This document shows, in pieces, positions 31,561-40,410 of a stretch of DNA of 64,000 nucleotides. Source of the stretch: Sphingomonas montanisoli (GTDB lineage: Bacteria; Pseudomonadota; Alphaproteobacteria; Sphingomonadales; Sphingomonadaceae). The stretch lies in contig NZ_VTOU01000001.1 in the NCBI RefSeq assembly GCF_008274695.1, forward strand, positions 1 through 64,000, read 5' to 3'. The notes under the pieces are model-generated. The model was not told the DNA's origin. It ran no database searches and saw only the letters and a list, made by a program, of their open reading frames with translations. Numbering within the stretch: position 1 is the stretch's first letter; the number at the start of each line of letters is the position of its first letter. The position numbers and the translations under genes are program-made.

Positions 31561-33275
31561 CGCAGGCGGTGGATCGCGCGGACTTCGATCGGCGCGGCTT
31601 CCTGATCGCGGTCGTCGTCGGAACCTTGCTCTCGCTGGCGATGACCGGGCAGGTGGCGGGTTTCCGCAACAATATCTTCCACCTTCCTATACTCGCTGGC
31701 CTGCCCGACTTGCCGCAATTCGCCGCCGATCCTTACGTTCAGAGCCTGCGCTATTATTCGTCGGGCTTCTGGCAAAGCCTGCACGGTCTTGCGCCAGGCC
31801 ATTCCGGGCTGATCCTGATCGATATCATGGCGCTGGTTTCCCGGACGGCCTGCATCGCTGCCTTTCTGCTGTGCGCCGACGCGATCGGGATAAGCCGACG
31901 CGGAGAGCGGCTATTCTTCGTGACCCTGCTGGCTTTCTCAAGCCTTGCCAACGGCTATTCGTCGGCGGGTTCGCATGGGCTGTTCATCAACAGCTTCACG
32001 CATAGCGAACTGGCCAATGCGTCGATGCTGCTATCCTTGTGGTGCGCTTGGCGCGGGCGCTTCTTCGGCGCCTTTGCGTGGAACGGCGTCACCTTCTTCC
32101 TCAACGCGTTCATGGCGGTGTGGATGGCGCTGCCGCTGCTGGCTGTCACGCTGGTGCTGGTCCGCCGCGGTGATGTCGCGCCGAAGGCGTTGGCGCTCCG
32201 CATGGTGACGGGGTTCGGCGCTTTTGTGCTGTGCGCTTCGCCGGCTTTGCTGGGGTTCATGGGCAATCCGGAACTTGGCCGGCCGATGGATCACGATTTC
32301 CTCGCCTATCTGCGCGAATATTTCCCCGAGCATTGGTTGATCGACGGATCGACCCCGCGATCGATCGCCGTACTCCTGCTGACCGCGACGACGGGGATTG
32401 TGGCTTCGTGGAGGCTGTCGCAGGTCGATCGGCGGGCGGCGCTGCTTATCGCCTCGCTTGCGGGCTTTATTGTAGACTGGCTGGCGGGAGCGCTGGTCCC
32501 GCTGGTCGCGCCGATACCGATGTTCATCAACCTTCAATTTCTGCGCGGCGGCGGCGGCATATTCCTGCTCTCCGCGCTCGCGCTCGCCGCGTTGACCGTG
32601 GTCGCAGCGCGGGATCAGGGGGAGGGGCGCCGTTTCTGGGCACCTTTGCTCGCGATCGGCGGCTGTACGGTGCGGCATGTCCTCCCGATCGCGCTGCTCG
32701 CCGCTGTGGTGATGCGGAGGCGCCTGCCGTCCGTCGTCACGCGGATCCGCCTGGATGTCGCGGCTGCCATTGCGTTGCTGCTCGTCTGGTCGGCGCTGAT
32801 CGTACGACAGGCGCGCGAGAATGCCGTCGAGCGCGCCGACATCGCCGCCTGGACTGCGATTGGGGATTGGGCGCGGACGCACAGTGCGCCGGACGATCGT
32901 TTCCTGATCCCGATCGCGAACATCGTCTTCGTCGATCCGCCCTACACGCCGGCCGAACCGGGGCAGGGCGCGATGGTCGAAGGTTATGAGGTGTTTTCGA
33001 CGATGTCCGAACGATCGACCTTCGTCGACGTCCGTTCGGGCGCGGCGGCATTATGGACGCCGAGTTATTATCTGCCGTGGCGTCGCCGCGTGCTGGCGGT
33101 CATGGCGCTGGCGAATCATGATGAGCGTTTGGCCTTCGCGGTGACGCATCGACTGGCCTATGTCGTCGATCGCTGCGGATCGCCGAATGCGCTGTTCGAG
33201 GCAGGTGGGCGGTGCGTCTATCGCGCGGTTCTGCCTCAGCGCAGGCAGTTCGCGAAGCCGTATCGATCGACCTGA
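31557..33275 (+). CDS. Polytopic membrane protein, GT-C-like topology
   Basis: A 572-residue protein with about ten or eleven hydrophobic helices up to residue 420 (for example LIAVVVGTLLSLAMTG, LLSALALAALTVVAAR, AAAIALLLVWSALIVR) and a roughly 150-residue soluble C-terminal domain. TTG 31557 overlaps the kinase stop (TTGA), so it is coupled. The topology resembles membrane-embedded glycosyltransferases or other DUF families of unknown function; no catalytic motif was recognised. Its 3' end overlaps the convergent mtgA gene by 40 bases. Confidence 0.75.
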   Translation: MTQAVDRADFDRRGFLIAVVVGTLLSLAMTGQVAGFRNNIFHLPILAGLPDLPQFAADPYVQSLRYYSSGFWQSLHGLAPGHSGLILIDIMALVSRTACIAAFLLCADAIGISRRGERLFFVTLLAFSSLANGYSSAGSHGLFINSFTHSELANASMLLSLWCAWRGRFFGAFAWNGVTFFLNAFMAVWMALPLLAVTLVLVRRGDVAPKALALRMVTGFGAFVLCASPALLGFMGNPELGRPMDHDFLAYLREYFPEHWLIDGSTPRSIAVLLLTATTGIVASWRLSQVDRRAALLIASLAGFIVDWLAGALVPLVAPIPMFINLQFLRGGGGIFLLSALALAALTVVAARDQGEGRRFWAPLLAIGGCTVRHVLPIALLAAVVMRRRLPSVVTRIRLDVAAAIALLLVWSALIVRQARENAVERADIAAWTAIGDWARTHSAPDDRFLIPIANIVFVDPPYTPAEPGQGAMVEGYEVFSTMSERSTFVDVRSGAAALWTPSYYLPWRRRVLAVMALANHDERLAFAVTHRLAYVVDRCGSPNALFEAGGRCVYRAVLPQRRQFAKPYRST

Positions 33276-33949
33276 CCGATCCTCCGCGCGATGCGGTCTC
33301 CATAGCGGCGGGTGAACCCGCTTGGCGCGATCGCCCCCCGCTTCTTGGGTAAGGGTAACACCGCCGCGATCCGCGCGGCTTCGATGCGCGAGAGCCGCGA
33401 AGCGTCGTGGTGGAAATAGCGCATTGCGCCGGCATTGGCGCCGTAGGTACCGATCCCGGTCTCCGCGATGTTGAGATAGACTTCCATGATCCGCTGCTTG
33501 CCCCAGATCAGTTCGATCAGGACGGTGAAATAGGCTTCCAGCCCCTTGCGGACATAGCCGCCGCCCTGGAACAGAAAGGCGTTCTTGGCGGTCTGCTGGC
33601 TGATCGTCGATCCACCCCGAATCTTGCGCTCGCCTTCGATATTACTCGCAAGAGCCTTTTGTATCGCTTTGAAATCGAAACCATTATGTGTACAGAAATT
33701 GCCATCCTCGGCCGCGAGGGCGGCGAGCGGCATGTTCCGGTCCATGGTCGAAAGGCTCATCCAGTCCTTGGTGATGCCGCGCCCGCCGCCTGAATTGGCG
33801 ATCATCGTCACCGTCACCGGCGGCGGCACGAAGCGGTATAGCAGCACCCACAGCACCGACACGGTGACGAAGATCAGGATCGCGCGACCAATCCAGCCGA
33901 GGACACGGCGGGGAAAGGATCTGCGAGGGGCGGAGGAACGCTTGGCCAT
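33236..33949 (-). CDS. mtgA: Monofunctional peptidoglycan glycosyltransferase
   Basis: A 237-residue GT51 enzyme. A single membrane anchor (about residues 20-40, AILIFVTVSVLWVLLYRF) holds the domain in the inner membrane. Catalytic motifs are AAEDGNFCTHNGFD with the general-base Glu, RGGSTISQQTAKN, RKGLEAYFTVLIE and IMEVYLNIAETG. It polymerises lipid II into glycan strands. Length fits MtgA (about 230-240). It is convergent with the preceding membrane-protein gene and divergent from an outer-membrane protein. Confidence 0.95.
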   Translation of the reverse strand: MAKRSSAPRRSFPRRVLGWIGRAILIFVTVSVLWVLLYRFVPPPVTVTMIANSGGGRGITKDWMSLSTMDRNMPLAALAAEDGNFCTHNGFDFKAIQKALASNIEGERKIRGGSTISQQTAKNAFLFQGGGYVRKGLEAYFTVLIELIWGKQRIMEVYLNIAETGIGTYGANAGAMRYFHHDASRLSRIEAARIAAVLPLPKKRGAIAPSGFTRRYGDRIARRIGQVDRYGFANCLR

Positions 33950-34031
33950 AGATTGGCGATCACGATTAGCAGCGACGGATATTTCGGCAAGCGGCGGCGT
34001 TGGGCGGCGAAACGATGCTGGGAGATTGCCG

Positions 34032-34829
34032 ATGCGTTACTGGATGATCGCGGCGTTAGTGCTCGCGATGCCCGCTTCGGCACAGGCGGCGGACTTGCGC
34101 GACTATTGCTCCGACCGCCCGGGCATCGGTACGCCGCCCTGCATCATCGACAAGGGTCATGTGTCGCTCGAGATCGGGCTTGCCGACTGGACGCTCGATC
34201 GCACGGCGGACGAGCGGGACAGCCAATATCTGCTCGGCGCCGCGCTGATCCGCTTTGGCCTCACCGATATAACCGAAGTTCAACTGGGCTGGGACGGTTT
34301 CGGGATCGATGACGACCGCGACAGGATAAGCGGCACGCGCCGCGATGCGCATCGCGCGGGCGACATGACCGTCGCACTGCGCCAGAGCCTGGCCAATCCG
34401 GATGGATCGGGCCTGTCAATTGCGTTGCAGCCTTATGCGACCCTGCCGGTCGGGCGCGAGCCGATCGGCGCGGGAGATTGGGGCACGGGCCTGCTCGTCC
34501 CGGTCAACTACGCGCTGAACGATCGGCTGAAACTGGAGATGATGCCCGAGGTCGATGCCGCCGTGGACGATGACGGGCATGGCCGCCATCTCGCCTTCGG
34601 CAGCGTCATCGGCCTGACCGACAAGCTTAGTGAAAAGGTGACGGCGTCGGTCGAGATGCAGGCGCTACGTGATCGAGACCCGACGGGGCATGCGACGATG
34701 ATGCTCGCCGGCCTGTCGCTGGGCTGGCAACCGAGCGACAATTGGCAACTCGATGTCGGCTCCAACGCCGGGCTGAACCACAACAGTCCTGACGTCGAAC
34801 TCTATCTGGGCGTCTCGCGGCGCTTCTGA
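34032..34829 (+). CDS. Outer-membrane beta-barrel, transporter/phenol MetA-like family
   Basis: A 265-residue exported protein. The signal peptide is RYWMIAALVLAMPASAQA and the mature part begins with ADLRDYCSDRP. Amphipathic beta-strands alternate through the protein and it ends in LGVSRRF, with the terminal Phe recognised by the BAM machinery. The pattern (LTDITEVQLGWDGFG, PYATLPVGREP, NWQLDVGSNAGLNH) fits the PF13557-like barrel group. GGAG lies eight bases before ATG 34032. It ends at a shared terminator with rpoH. Confidence 0.82.
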   Translation: MRYWMIAALVLAMPASAQAADLRDYCSDRPGIGTPPCIIDKGHVSLEIGLADWTLDRTADERDSQYLLGAALIRFGLTDITEVQLGWDGFGIDDDRDRISGTRRDAHRAGDMTVALRQSLANPDGSGLSIALQPYATLPVGREPIGAGDWGTGLLVPVNYALNDRLKLEMMPEVDAAVDDDGHGRHLAFGSVIGLTDKLSEKVTASVEMQALRDRDPTGHATMMLAGLSLGWQPSDNWQLDVGSNAGLNHNSPDVELYLGVSRRF

Positions 34830-34835
34830 AACAAA

Positions 34836-34864
34836 GGGGCGGGGCACCATCGGTACCCCGCCCC
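34836..34864. terminator. Hairpin between convergent barrel gene and rpoH
   Basis: GGGGCGGGG and CCCCGCCCC form a perfect 9-bp stem around 11 bases. It lies seven bases after the barrel stop and 23 from the rpoH stop. On the minus strand a T-rich run follows the stem, so it suits rpoH best and may serve both. Confidence 0.7.
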
Positions 34865-34886
34865 AAAATCCGTATCGGTCTCGCGA

Positions 34887-35792
34887 TCACATCGCCGGCA
34901 GAAGCCGCTTTTCACCCGCAAGGCGAACCATCGCCTTCTGAAGCTTGTCGAAGGCGCGCACCTCGATCTGGCGAACCCGCTCGCGGCTGACGCCATAGAC
35001 CTGGCTCAGTTCCTCGAGCGTCTTGGGCTCATCGACCAGACGCCGCTCGACCAGGATGTGCTTTTCGCGGTCGTTGAGCGCCGTCATCGCTTCCTCAAGC
35101 ATGTTGTGGCGCAGGCTCTTTTCCTGCGCTTCGGCAACGCGCGAGTCCTGAAGCGGCTCGTCATCGACCAGCCAATCCTGCCACTGACCCTCGCCGTCCT
35201 CGCGCATCGAGACGTTGAGCGACGTATCGCCCCCCATCGCCATGCGGCGGTTCATCGAGGTCACTTCCTCCTCGGTCACGCCGAGATCGGTCGCGATCTT
35301 CTTGAGAACCTCGGGCTTCAGGTCGCCATCTTCGAACGCATCGAGCTTGGACTTCATCCTGCGCAGATTGAAGAACAGCTTCTTCTGCGCCGCAGTGGTG
35401 CCCATCTTAACGAGGCTCCACGACCGCAGGATATATTCCTGGATCGACGCCTTGATCCACCACATGGCATACGTGGCGAGGCGGAAGCCGCGATCGGGCT
35501 CGAACTTCTTAACGCCCTGCATCAGGCCGATATTGCCTTCCGAAATCAGCTCGTTCGTCGGCAGGCCATAGCCGCGGTAACCCATCGCGATCTTCGCCAC
35601 GAGGCGAAGGTGCGAGGTGACGAGGCGCGTGGCCGCTTCCGGATCGCCATGCTCCTGAAAGCGCTTGGCGAGCATATATTCTTCTTCCGGCTTCAGCATG
35701 GGGAACTTCCGAATCTCTGCGAGATATCGGTTGAGGCTCTGCTCACCGCCGAGGGCCGGAATCGTCGCCGGGACGTTCTTGCCGCTAGCCAT
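34887..35792 (-). CDS. rpoH: Heat-shock sigma factor RpoH (sigma-32)
   Basis: A 301-residue group 3 sigma factor directing RNA polymerase to heat-shock promoters. Region 1.2/2 is seen in NRYLAEIRKFPMLKPEEE and HLRLVAKIAMGYRGYGLP; region 2.4 in FRLATYAMWWIKASIQEYIL; the RpoH box QKKLFFNLRRMKSKLDAFED; region 4.2 in LEELSQVYGVSRERVRQIEV. The gene follows the pseudouridine-synthase gene by six bases, and its GGGAG site lies inside the end of that gene. The sequence gives no view of its sigma-E-type or DnaK control. Confidence 0.97.
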   Translation of the reverse strand: MASGKNVPATIPALGGEQSLNRYLAEIRKFPMLKPEEEYMLAKRFQEHGDPEAATRLVTSHLRLVAKIAMGYRGYGLPTNELISEGNIGLMQGVKKFEPDRGFRLATYAMWWIKASIQEYILRSWSLVKMGTTAAQKKLFFNLRRMKSKLDAFEDGDLKPEVLKKIATDLGVTEEEVTSMNRRMAMGGDTSLNVSMREDGEGQWQDWLVDDEPLQDSRVAEAQEKSLRHNMLEEAMTALNDREKHILVERRLVDEPKTLEELSQVYGVSRERVRQIEVRAFDKLQKAMVRLAGEKRLLPAM

Positions 35793-35798
35793 GATCGA

Positions 35799-36809
35799 TC
35801 AAACTCCCTTTAGCATGGAACGAGTCGAAATCGGCTCTTTCCTCGATGTTTCTGATAGCATGAGTTCGCTGAACAGATGCTGCATATCCTGCGGACAATC
35901 GCTATCGAACCTTAAAGCTTCGCTTGTGATTGGATGAACGAAGCCCAATACGGCGGCGTGAAGCGCCTGCCGCTTGAATTCCAAACGAGCGAGGGTTTCG
36001 CGATGTTCCGGGCGACTTCGTCCGTAAGCGGGATCCCCTAGGAGGGGGTGTCCCAGCGAGGCCATGTGGACGCGAACCTGGTGGGTGCGGCCGGTTTCCA
36101 GCCGGCATTCGACCATCGCCGCGCTCTTGAGCTTCTGCACCGTGCGATAATGGGTGATGGCGTGCTTGCCGCGCCCTTCGGGAACGATCGCGATCTTCTT
36201 GCGGTTCGCATCCGATCGGGCCAGCGAGGCGCGTACCGTGCCGTCGACGGGGTTCGGCCAGCCTGCGACGATCGCCAGATAGCGCCGGTCGATGCTGTGT
36301 TTGGCGAATTGCGCGGCGAGCCCGACATGCGCCGGGTCAGTCTTGGCCGCGACCATCAGCCCCGACGTATCCTTGTCGATCCGGTGTACGATCCCCGGCC
36401 GTTCGACCCCGCCGATCCCCGACAGGCTACCTCGGCAATGATGGAGCAGCGCGTTGACCAGCGTTCCGTCGAAATTGCCCGCCGCGGGATGAACGACGAG
36501 CCCTGCCGGCTTGTCCACCACGATCAGATGCTCGTCCTCGAACACGACGTTGAGCGGGATTTCCTGCGCCTCGTTATGCGCGGGCTTGGGATCGGGAATG
36601 GTAACGGAATAAGCGACGCCCGGGCGCACTTTGGCGGCGGGATCGCGGGCGAGCGCGCCATTATCGGTCGCGACCTGTCCGGAGGATATCAGCGCCTTCA
36701 GCCGTTCGCGTGAAAGGGTCGGGATCAGCACGGCGAGCGTGCGATCGAGTCTCCACCCTTCGGCGTCGGCAGGCACGATTGCCAGCAATGTCGATTTCCC
36801 CCCGGTCAT
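35799..36809 (-). CDS. rluD: RluA-family pseudouridine synthase, RluD-like
   Basis: A 336-residue enzyme that isomerises uridines in 23S rRNA helix 69. An N-terminal S4 RNA-binding domain (LDRTLAVLIPTLSRERLKAL) precedes the catalytic core with HRIDKDTSGLMV, which holds the nucleophilic Asp, and LETGRTHQVRVHMASLGHP. It ends just before rpoH. Length is normal (about 320-340). Divergent from the JAMM gene with only 11 bases between the two starts, so promoters must lie within coding sequence. Confidence 0.93.
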   Translation of the reverse strand: MTGGKSTLLAIVPADAEGWRLDRTLAVLIPTLSRERLKALISSGQVATDNGALARDPAAKVRPGVAYSVTIPDPKPAHNEAQEIPLNVVFEDEHLIVVDKPAGLVVHPAAGNFDGTLVNALLHHCRGSLSGIGGVERPGIVHRIDKDTSGLMVAAKTDPAHVGLAAQFAKHSIDRRYLAIVAGWPNPVDGTVRASLARSDANRKKIAIVPEGRGKHAITHYRTVQKLKSAAMVECRLETGRTHQVRVHMASLGHPLLGDPAYGRSRPEHRETLARLEFKRQALHAAVLGFVHPITSEALRFDSDCPQDMQHLFSELMLSETSRKEPISTRSMLKGV

Positions 36810-36820
36810 CGTTTATCGAG

Positions 36821-37240
36821 ATGGACATGAATCTGCGGATTTCAAGAGCCATGCTGGAGGACGTAGCGGCGCACGCGGCGCGTGATCCCACCCTGGAAGT
36901 CTGTGGCCTTCTGTTGGGTGAACGGGGCGTGGTCGAAGCGATCCGGCCCTGCGCGAACGTCGCCGATGATCCCGCCCGACGCTTCGAGATCGATCCCGCC
37001 GCGCTGTTCGCGGCGCACAAGGCAGCGCGCCGTGGCGAGGCGGCCGCACCCATCGGCCATTATCATTCGCACCCATCGGGACGTGCCGAACCATCCATGT
37101 GCGACGCCGCTGCGGCCGAGCCCGGCACCCTCTGGCTGATCGTCGGTGAAGAGGGCGTACGGGCGTGGATCGCGCGACCGGGCGGCGCCCGGCACGACAT
37201 GTTCGACGAAGTGACGATATTGTCCGTCGACGAGCCATAA
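36821..37240 (+). CDS. Stand-alone JAMM (Mov34/MPN) metallopeptidase
   Basis: A 139-residue protein with a complete JAMM zinc site: Glu26 in TLEVCGLLLG, then HYHSHPSGRAEPSMCD giving the two His and the Asp. The rest forms the short MPN fold (TLWLIVGEEGVRAWIA). Bacterial members remove C-terminal tails from ubiquitin-like sulfur carriers or act in other small-protein processing. No ThiS/MoaD partner is adjacent. Two ATG codons (36821, 36827) are close together; the start is not decided by a ribosome site. Confidence 0.88.
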   Translation: MDMNLRISRAMLEDVAAHAARDPTLEVCGLLLGERGVVEAIRPCANVADDPARRFEIDPAALFAAHKAARRGEAAAPIGHYHSHPSGRAEPSMCDAAAAEPGTLWLIVGEEGVRAWIARPGGARHDMFDEVTILSVDEP

Positions 37241-37262
37241 TCGCCTATTGGGCGTGTCTTGC

Positions 37263-37278
37263 CTAACAGCCGACTAAC
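37263..37278. promoter_or_regulatory. CtrA-like box upstream of chpT
   Basis: CTAAC-agccga-CTAAC matches the xTAAC-N6-xTAAC half-site layout of CtrA, with C in place of the first T of each half. It lies 80 bases before the chpT ATG. ChpT itself passes phosphate to CtrA, so autoregulation is plausible. Confidence 0.45.
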
Positions 37279-37358
37279 GGTCACAAGAGCGCCCTTGAAT
37301 TTCACCCAAGGGCGGCCCGGCATCGTTTCGGGTGCGACAGCGATAAAGGACGAGTAGG

Positions 37359-37985
37359 ATGGCGAGCAGAGCTGCGGAGTTCGCCAGTCTGCTATGTTCG
37401 CGCCTGTGTCATGATCTTCTGTCCCCGGTTGGCGCGCTCAACAACGGGTTGGAGCTTCTGGCCGACGAGACCGATCCAGAGATGCGCGCCCGTTGCATGG
37501 AATTGCTGGCGGAAAGCGCCGCGGCGACGGCGAACAAGCTGAAGTTCTTTCGCCTCGCATTTGGTGCGGCCGGTGGTTTCGGCGAAATGGTCGACACGCG
37601 TGAGGCGCGGGCGGCGATCGAAGGGTTGCATGGCGCCTCCAGCCGGGTTCAGATCGGATGGATGGTCGAGGAGGGCGCGCGCGCCAAAAACGCCGTCAAG
37701 ATTCTGCTCAACCTCGCGCTGATCGCCGGTGATGCACTGGTGCGTGGTGGTCGTCTCGATATCGGTGCCGAGGGCAGCGAGATCGTCCTGCGCGCCGAAG
37801 GGCCGCGCATCGTGCTCGATCCGGAACTGCGAAATGCGATACTGGGCGAGGCCGACGAAGGGCTGATCAGCCCGCGCGCCGCCGCCGCCTGGCTGGTGCA
37901 TCTGCTCGTTCAGGAAGAGGGTGGCCAGGTCCAGGTTTCCGAAGTCGAACCCGGCGTTCTACTAATGGGCGTCACTCTCCCCTGA
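37359..37985 (+). CDS. chpT: Histidine phosphotransferase ChpT
   Basis: A 208-residue protein with the phosphorylated histidine in LCHDLLSPVGALNNGLE (His18), the DHp-like helix that follows, and a C-terminal domain resembling a degenerate ATPase (LNLALIAGDALVRGG, ISPRAAAAWLVHLLVQEEGG) without nucleotide-binding motifs. It carries phosphate from the CckA kinase to CtrA and CpdR, controlling the alphaproteobacterial cell cycle. Located upstream of the chemotaxis genes, an arrangement suiting CtrA control of motility. Confidence 0.9.
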   Translation: MASRAAEFASLLCSRLCHDLLSPVGALNNGLELLADETDPEMRARCMELLAESAAATANKLKFFRLAFGAAGGFGEMVDTREARAAIEGLHGASSRVQIGWMVEEGARAKNAVKILLNLALIAGDALVRGGRLDIGAEGSEIVLRAEGPRIVLDPELRNAILGEADEGLISPRAAAAWLVHLLVQEEGGQVQVSEVEPGVLLMGVTLP

Positions 37986-38020
37986 TGGTTTGACGCCTGC
38001 GGTGTGGGCTAAGCCCCGCA

Positions 38021-38036
38021 ATAACCGCTTGTTTAC
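38021..38036. promoter_or_regulatory. CtrA-like box upstream of cheA
   Basis: ATAAC-cgcttg-TTTAC has the N6 spacing of a CtrA site with one mismatch in each half. It lies 43 bases upstream of the cheA ATG, close to where a promoter would be. Confidence 0.4.
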
Positions 38037-38079
38037 CATCTATCTGCCATCAGCGACCTGATATCCGATCGGGAAAAGC

Positions 38080-40410
38080 ATGATGGACGACCTGCTCAGC
38101 GACTTCATCGCTGAAACGCGCGAAACGCTTGAGGCGATCGCTGGGGAGATCGTGGCGTGGGAAGCCGCGCCCGGCGACCGCTCGCGTCTCGATTCGATTT
38201 TCCGCTTCGTCCACACCGTGAAGGGCAGTTGCGGTTTTCTCGATCTGCCGCGGCTCGAGCGGCTAAGCCACGCCGCCGAGGACGTGCTGGCCGATGTGCG
38301 CGACGATCGTCGCAAGCCCGATGCGCGCCTCGTCACGGCGGTCCTTGCCATCATCGACCGTATCTCCGAACTCACCGAGGCCATCGACAGCGGCCATGCG
38401 CTGCCTGACGGCGACGATCATATCCTGATCGCGGCTCTCAGCGAGGCCGAGGTCAGCGTGGCCGAGGAATCGCCAGCAACGGCGATTGCCGTGCCGGCAA
38501 ACCGCGGCGTTGCGCGCAGCATCCGGCTGCCGGTCGACCTGCTCGACCGGATGATGGCGGGTGTGTCCGACATGGTGCTCGCCCGCAACGAATTGTCGCG
38601 CAAGCTGCGCGAAGTCGGCATCCAGTCGGGTATCGAAGTCGCGTTCGAGCGGCTTTCGCTGTGCATCGCCGAGATGCGCGATTCGATCACCCGCACCCGC
38701 ATGGCGCGGATCGAGCACCTGTTCACGGCGCTGCCGCGCCTCGTTCGCGATATCTCGTCCGAACTCGGCAAGCAGGTGACCCTGCGGATCGACGGCGGCG
38801 ACGTCGAGCTCGATCGCGAGATGATCGAGATGATCCGCGATCCGCTGACCCACATCGTTCGCAACGCGATTGATCATGGCATCGAGCGGCCCGAAGATCG
38901 CCTTCTAGCCGGCAAGCCAGCCATCGGCACTTTGGACGTCTGTGCGCGGCAGGTCGGCAACCACATCCTGATCGAAATCCTCGACGACGGGCGCGGCATC
39001 GACGCTGATCGGCTAGTCCGAAAGGCCATCGACAACGATGTCATCACGGAAGAGGCTGCGTCGCGCCTGGGCTGGGATGCCAAGCTTCAGCTGATCTTCT
39101 CGCCCGGCCTTTCGACTGCACAGTCGGTCACGGCGATTTCGGGGCGCGGTGTCGGCATGGACGTGGTCCGCGCCAATGTCGAAAAGATCGGCGGCACGGT
39201 CGAAGTCGAAAGCGTGCCCGGACGCGGTGTCCATCTTACAATGCGCGTGCCGATGACGCTGACGATCATCCCGGCGCTCACGGTCAGTTGCGGCGGGCAG
39301 CATTTCGCCATTCCGCGCTCGGCCATCGATGAGATCGTCCGCGTCGGCGGCGACGCCGTACGTCCTGCCAAGCTGGGCGGGGCAGACGTGGTGTTCATTC
39401 GCGGCGTCCGGCTACCGGTGGTCGCACTGGCCAACGTGATCGGGGCCGACGATGGCGGCGATCACCTGCATATGGTCGTGCTCAAACTGTCGGGCGGCAA
39501 TCGCTATGCGCTCGCGGTCGATGCGGTCCATGATCATGAGGAGCTGGTGGTAAAGCCCGCCGCACCGATCATCATGGCGTGCGGCATCTATGGCGGCACG
39601 ACCTTGCCCGACAACAGCCGGCCGATGCTGCTGCTCGATATCGCCGCGATCGCCGAGCGTGCGGGCGTCGACTGGAAGACAGGCGGGCGCGATCTGGCTG
39701 ACGACAATGTGGAGGCGCTCGTCGAGCCGCATGACCCGATCCTGCTGTTCCGCGATCTGGATGGTACCGAGCGCGCGATCCCGCTGGCACTGGTCGAGCG
39801 GATCGAGGATTGCTTTGCCGGCGCGATCAGCGAGCGGGCAGGGCGGGTGCGCCTCGTTCACGAAGGGAGAATGATCCCGCTGCTCAGCTGCGGCGTGCCG
39901 ATCACCGCACCCAAGGTTCGCGTGCTGCGAATGAACGATGGCACGGCCGAGATAGCCTATGCGATCGACACCGTGATTGACATCGCCCCGGTCGAGGTCG
40001 CCCTCCATCGCGCCGCGACGCCGGGTCTGGTCGCCGGCGTGATGCTGGTCGAGGATCGGCCGGTCGAGATGCTCGACAGTTTCTGGATGTTCGCCGAGGT
40101 CGCGCAGGCCGAAACGCCGGTCGAATGCAAGCCGCTCTGCCTGCTCGCCGACGACGATGCGTGGACCCGCAAGGTTCTGGCCCCGCTCGTCGAGGCCGCC
40201 GGCTATCGCGTAGCCTTCGATGATAGTGGCGCTGCGCCCGATCTGGTCATCGCGGGCGACGCGGCGACCGGCGAATTGAGCGCTCCGACCCTGCGTCTGC
40301 GGATGACGTCAGAACCGGTCGACGCATCCGATCCGAGCCTGTGGCGCTATGATCGCCCCGCCTTGCTCGCCGAACTTCAACGCCACCGCACCCGCAGGAA
40401 CGCCGCATGA
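38080..40410 (+). CDS. cheA: Chemotaxis histidine kinase CheA with extra C-terminal domains
   Basis: A 776-residue CheA. The Hpt domain has FRFVHTVKGSCGFL with His45. A dimerisation helix pair and a GHKL ATPase follow (THIVRNAIDHGIERPEDR, ILDDGRGID, ISGRGVGMDVVRAN). A CheW-like domain begins near residue 405 (QHFAIPRSAIDEIV). A second CheW-like region comes near residue 545 (LLFRDLDGTERAIPLALV). The last 100 residues look like a receiver (CLLADDDAWTRKVLAPLVEA), but the acceptor position is APDLVIAGDA, not the usual aspartate context, and the beta-5 lysine appears replaced. No P2 domain is evident. Coupled to cheW by ATGA. Confidence 0.94.
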   Translation: MMDDLLSDFIAETRETLEAIAGEIVAWEAAPGDRSRLDSIFRFVHTVKGSCGFLDLPRLERLSHAAEDVLADVRDDRRKPDARLVTAVLAIIDRISELTEAIDSGHALPDGDDHILIAALSEAEVSVAEESPATAIAVPANRGVARSIRLPVDLLDRMMAGVSDMVLARNELSRKLREVGIQSGIEVAFERLSLCIAEMRDSITRTRMARIEHLFTALPRLVRDISSELGKQVTLRIDGGDVELDREMIEMIRDPLTHIVRNAIDHGIERPEDRLLAGKPAIGTLDVCARQVGNHILIEILDDGRGIDADRLVRKAIDNDVITEEAASRLGWDAKLQLIFSPGLSTAQSVTAISGRGVGMDVVRANVEKIGGTVEVESVPGRGVHLTMRVPMTLTIIPALTVSCGGQHFAIPRSAIDEIVRVGGDAVRPAKLGGADVVFIRGVRLPVVALANVIGADDGGDHLHMVVLKLSGGNRYALAVDAVHDHEELVVKPAAPIIMACGIYGGTTLPDNSRPMLLLDIAAIAERAGVDWKTGGRDLADDNVEALVEPHDPILLFRDLDGTERAIPLALVERIEDCFAGAISERAGRVRLVHEGRMIPLLSCGVPITAPKVRVLRMNDGTAEIAYAIDTVIDIAPVEVALHRAATPGLVAGVMLVEDRPVEMLDSFWMFAEVAQAETPVECKPLCLLADDDAWTRKVLAPLVEAAGYRVAFDDSGAAPDLVIAGDAATGELSAPTLRLRMTSEPVDASDPSLWRYDRPALLAELQRHRTRRNAA

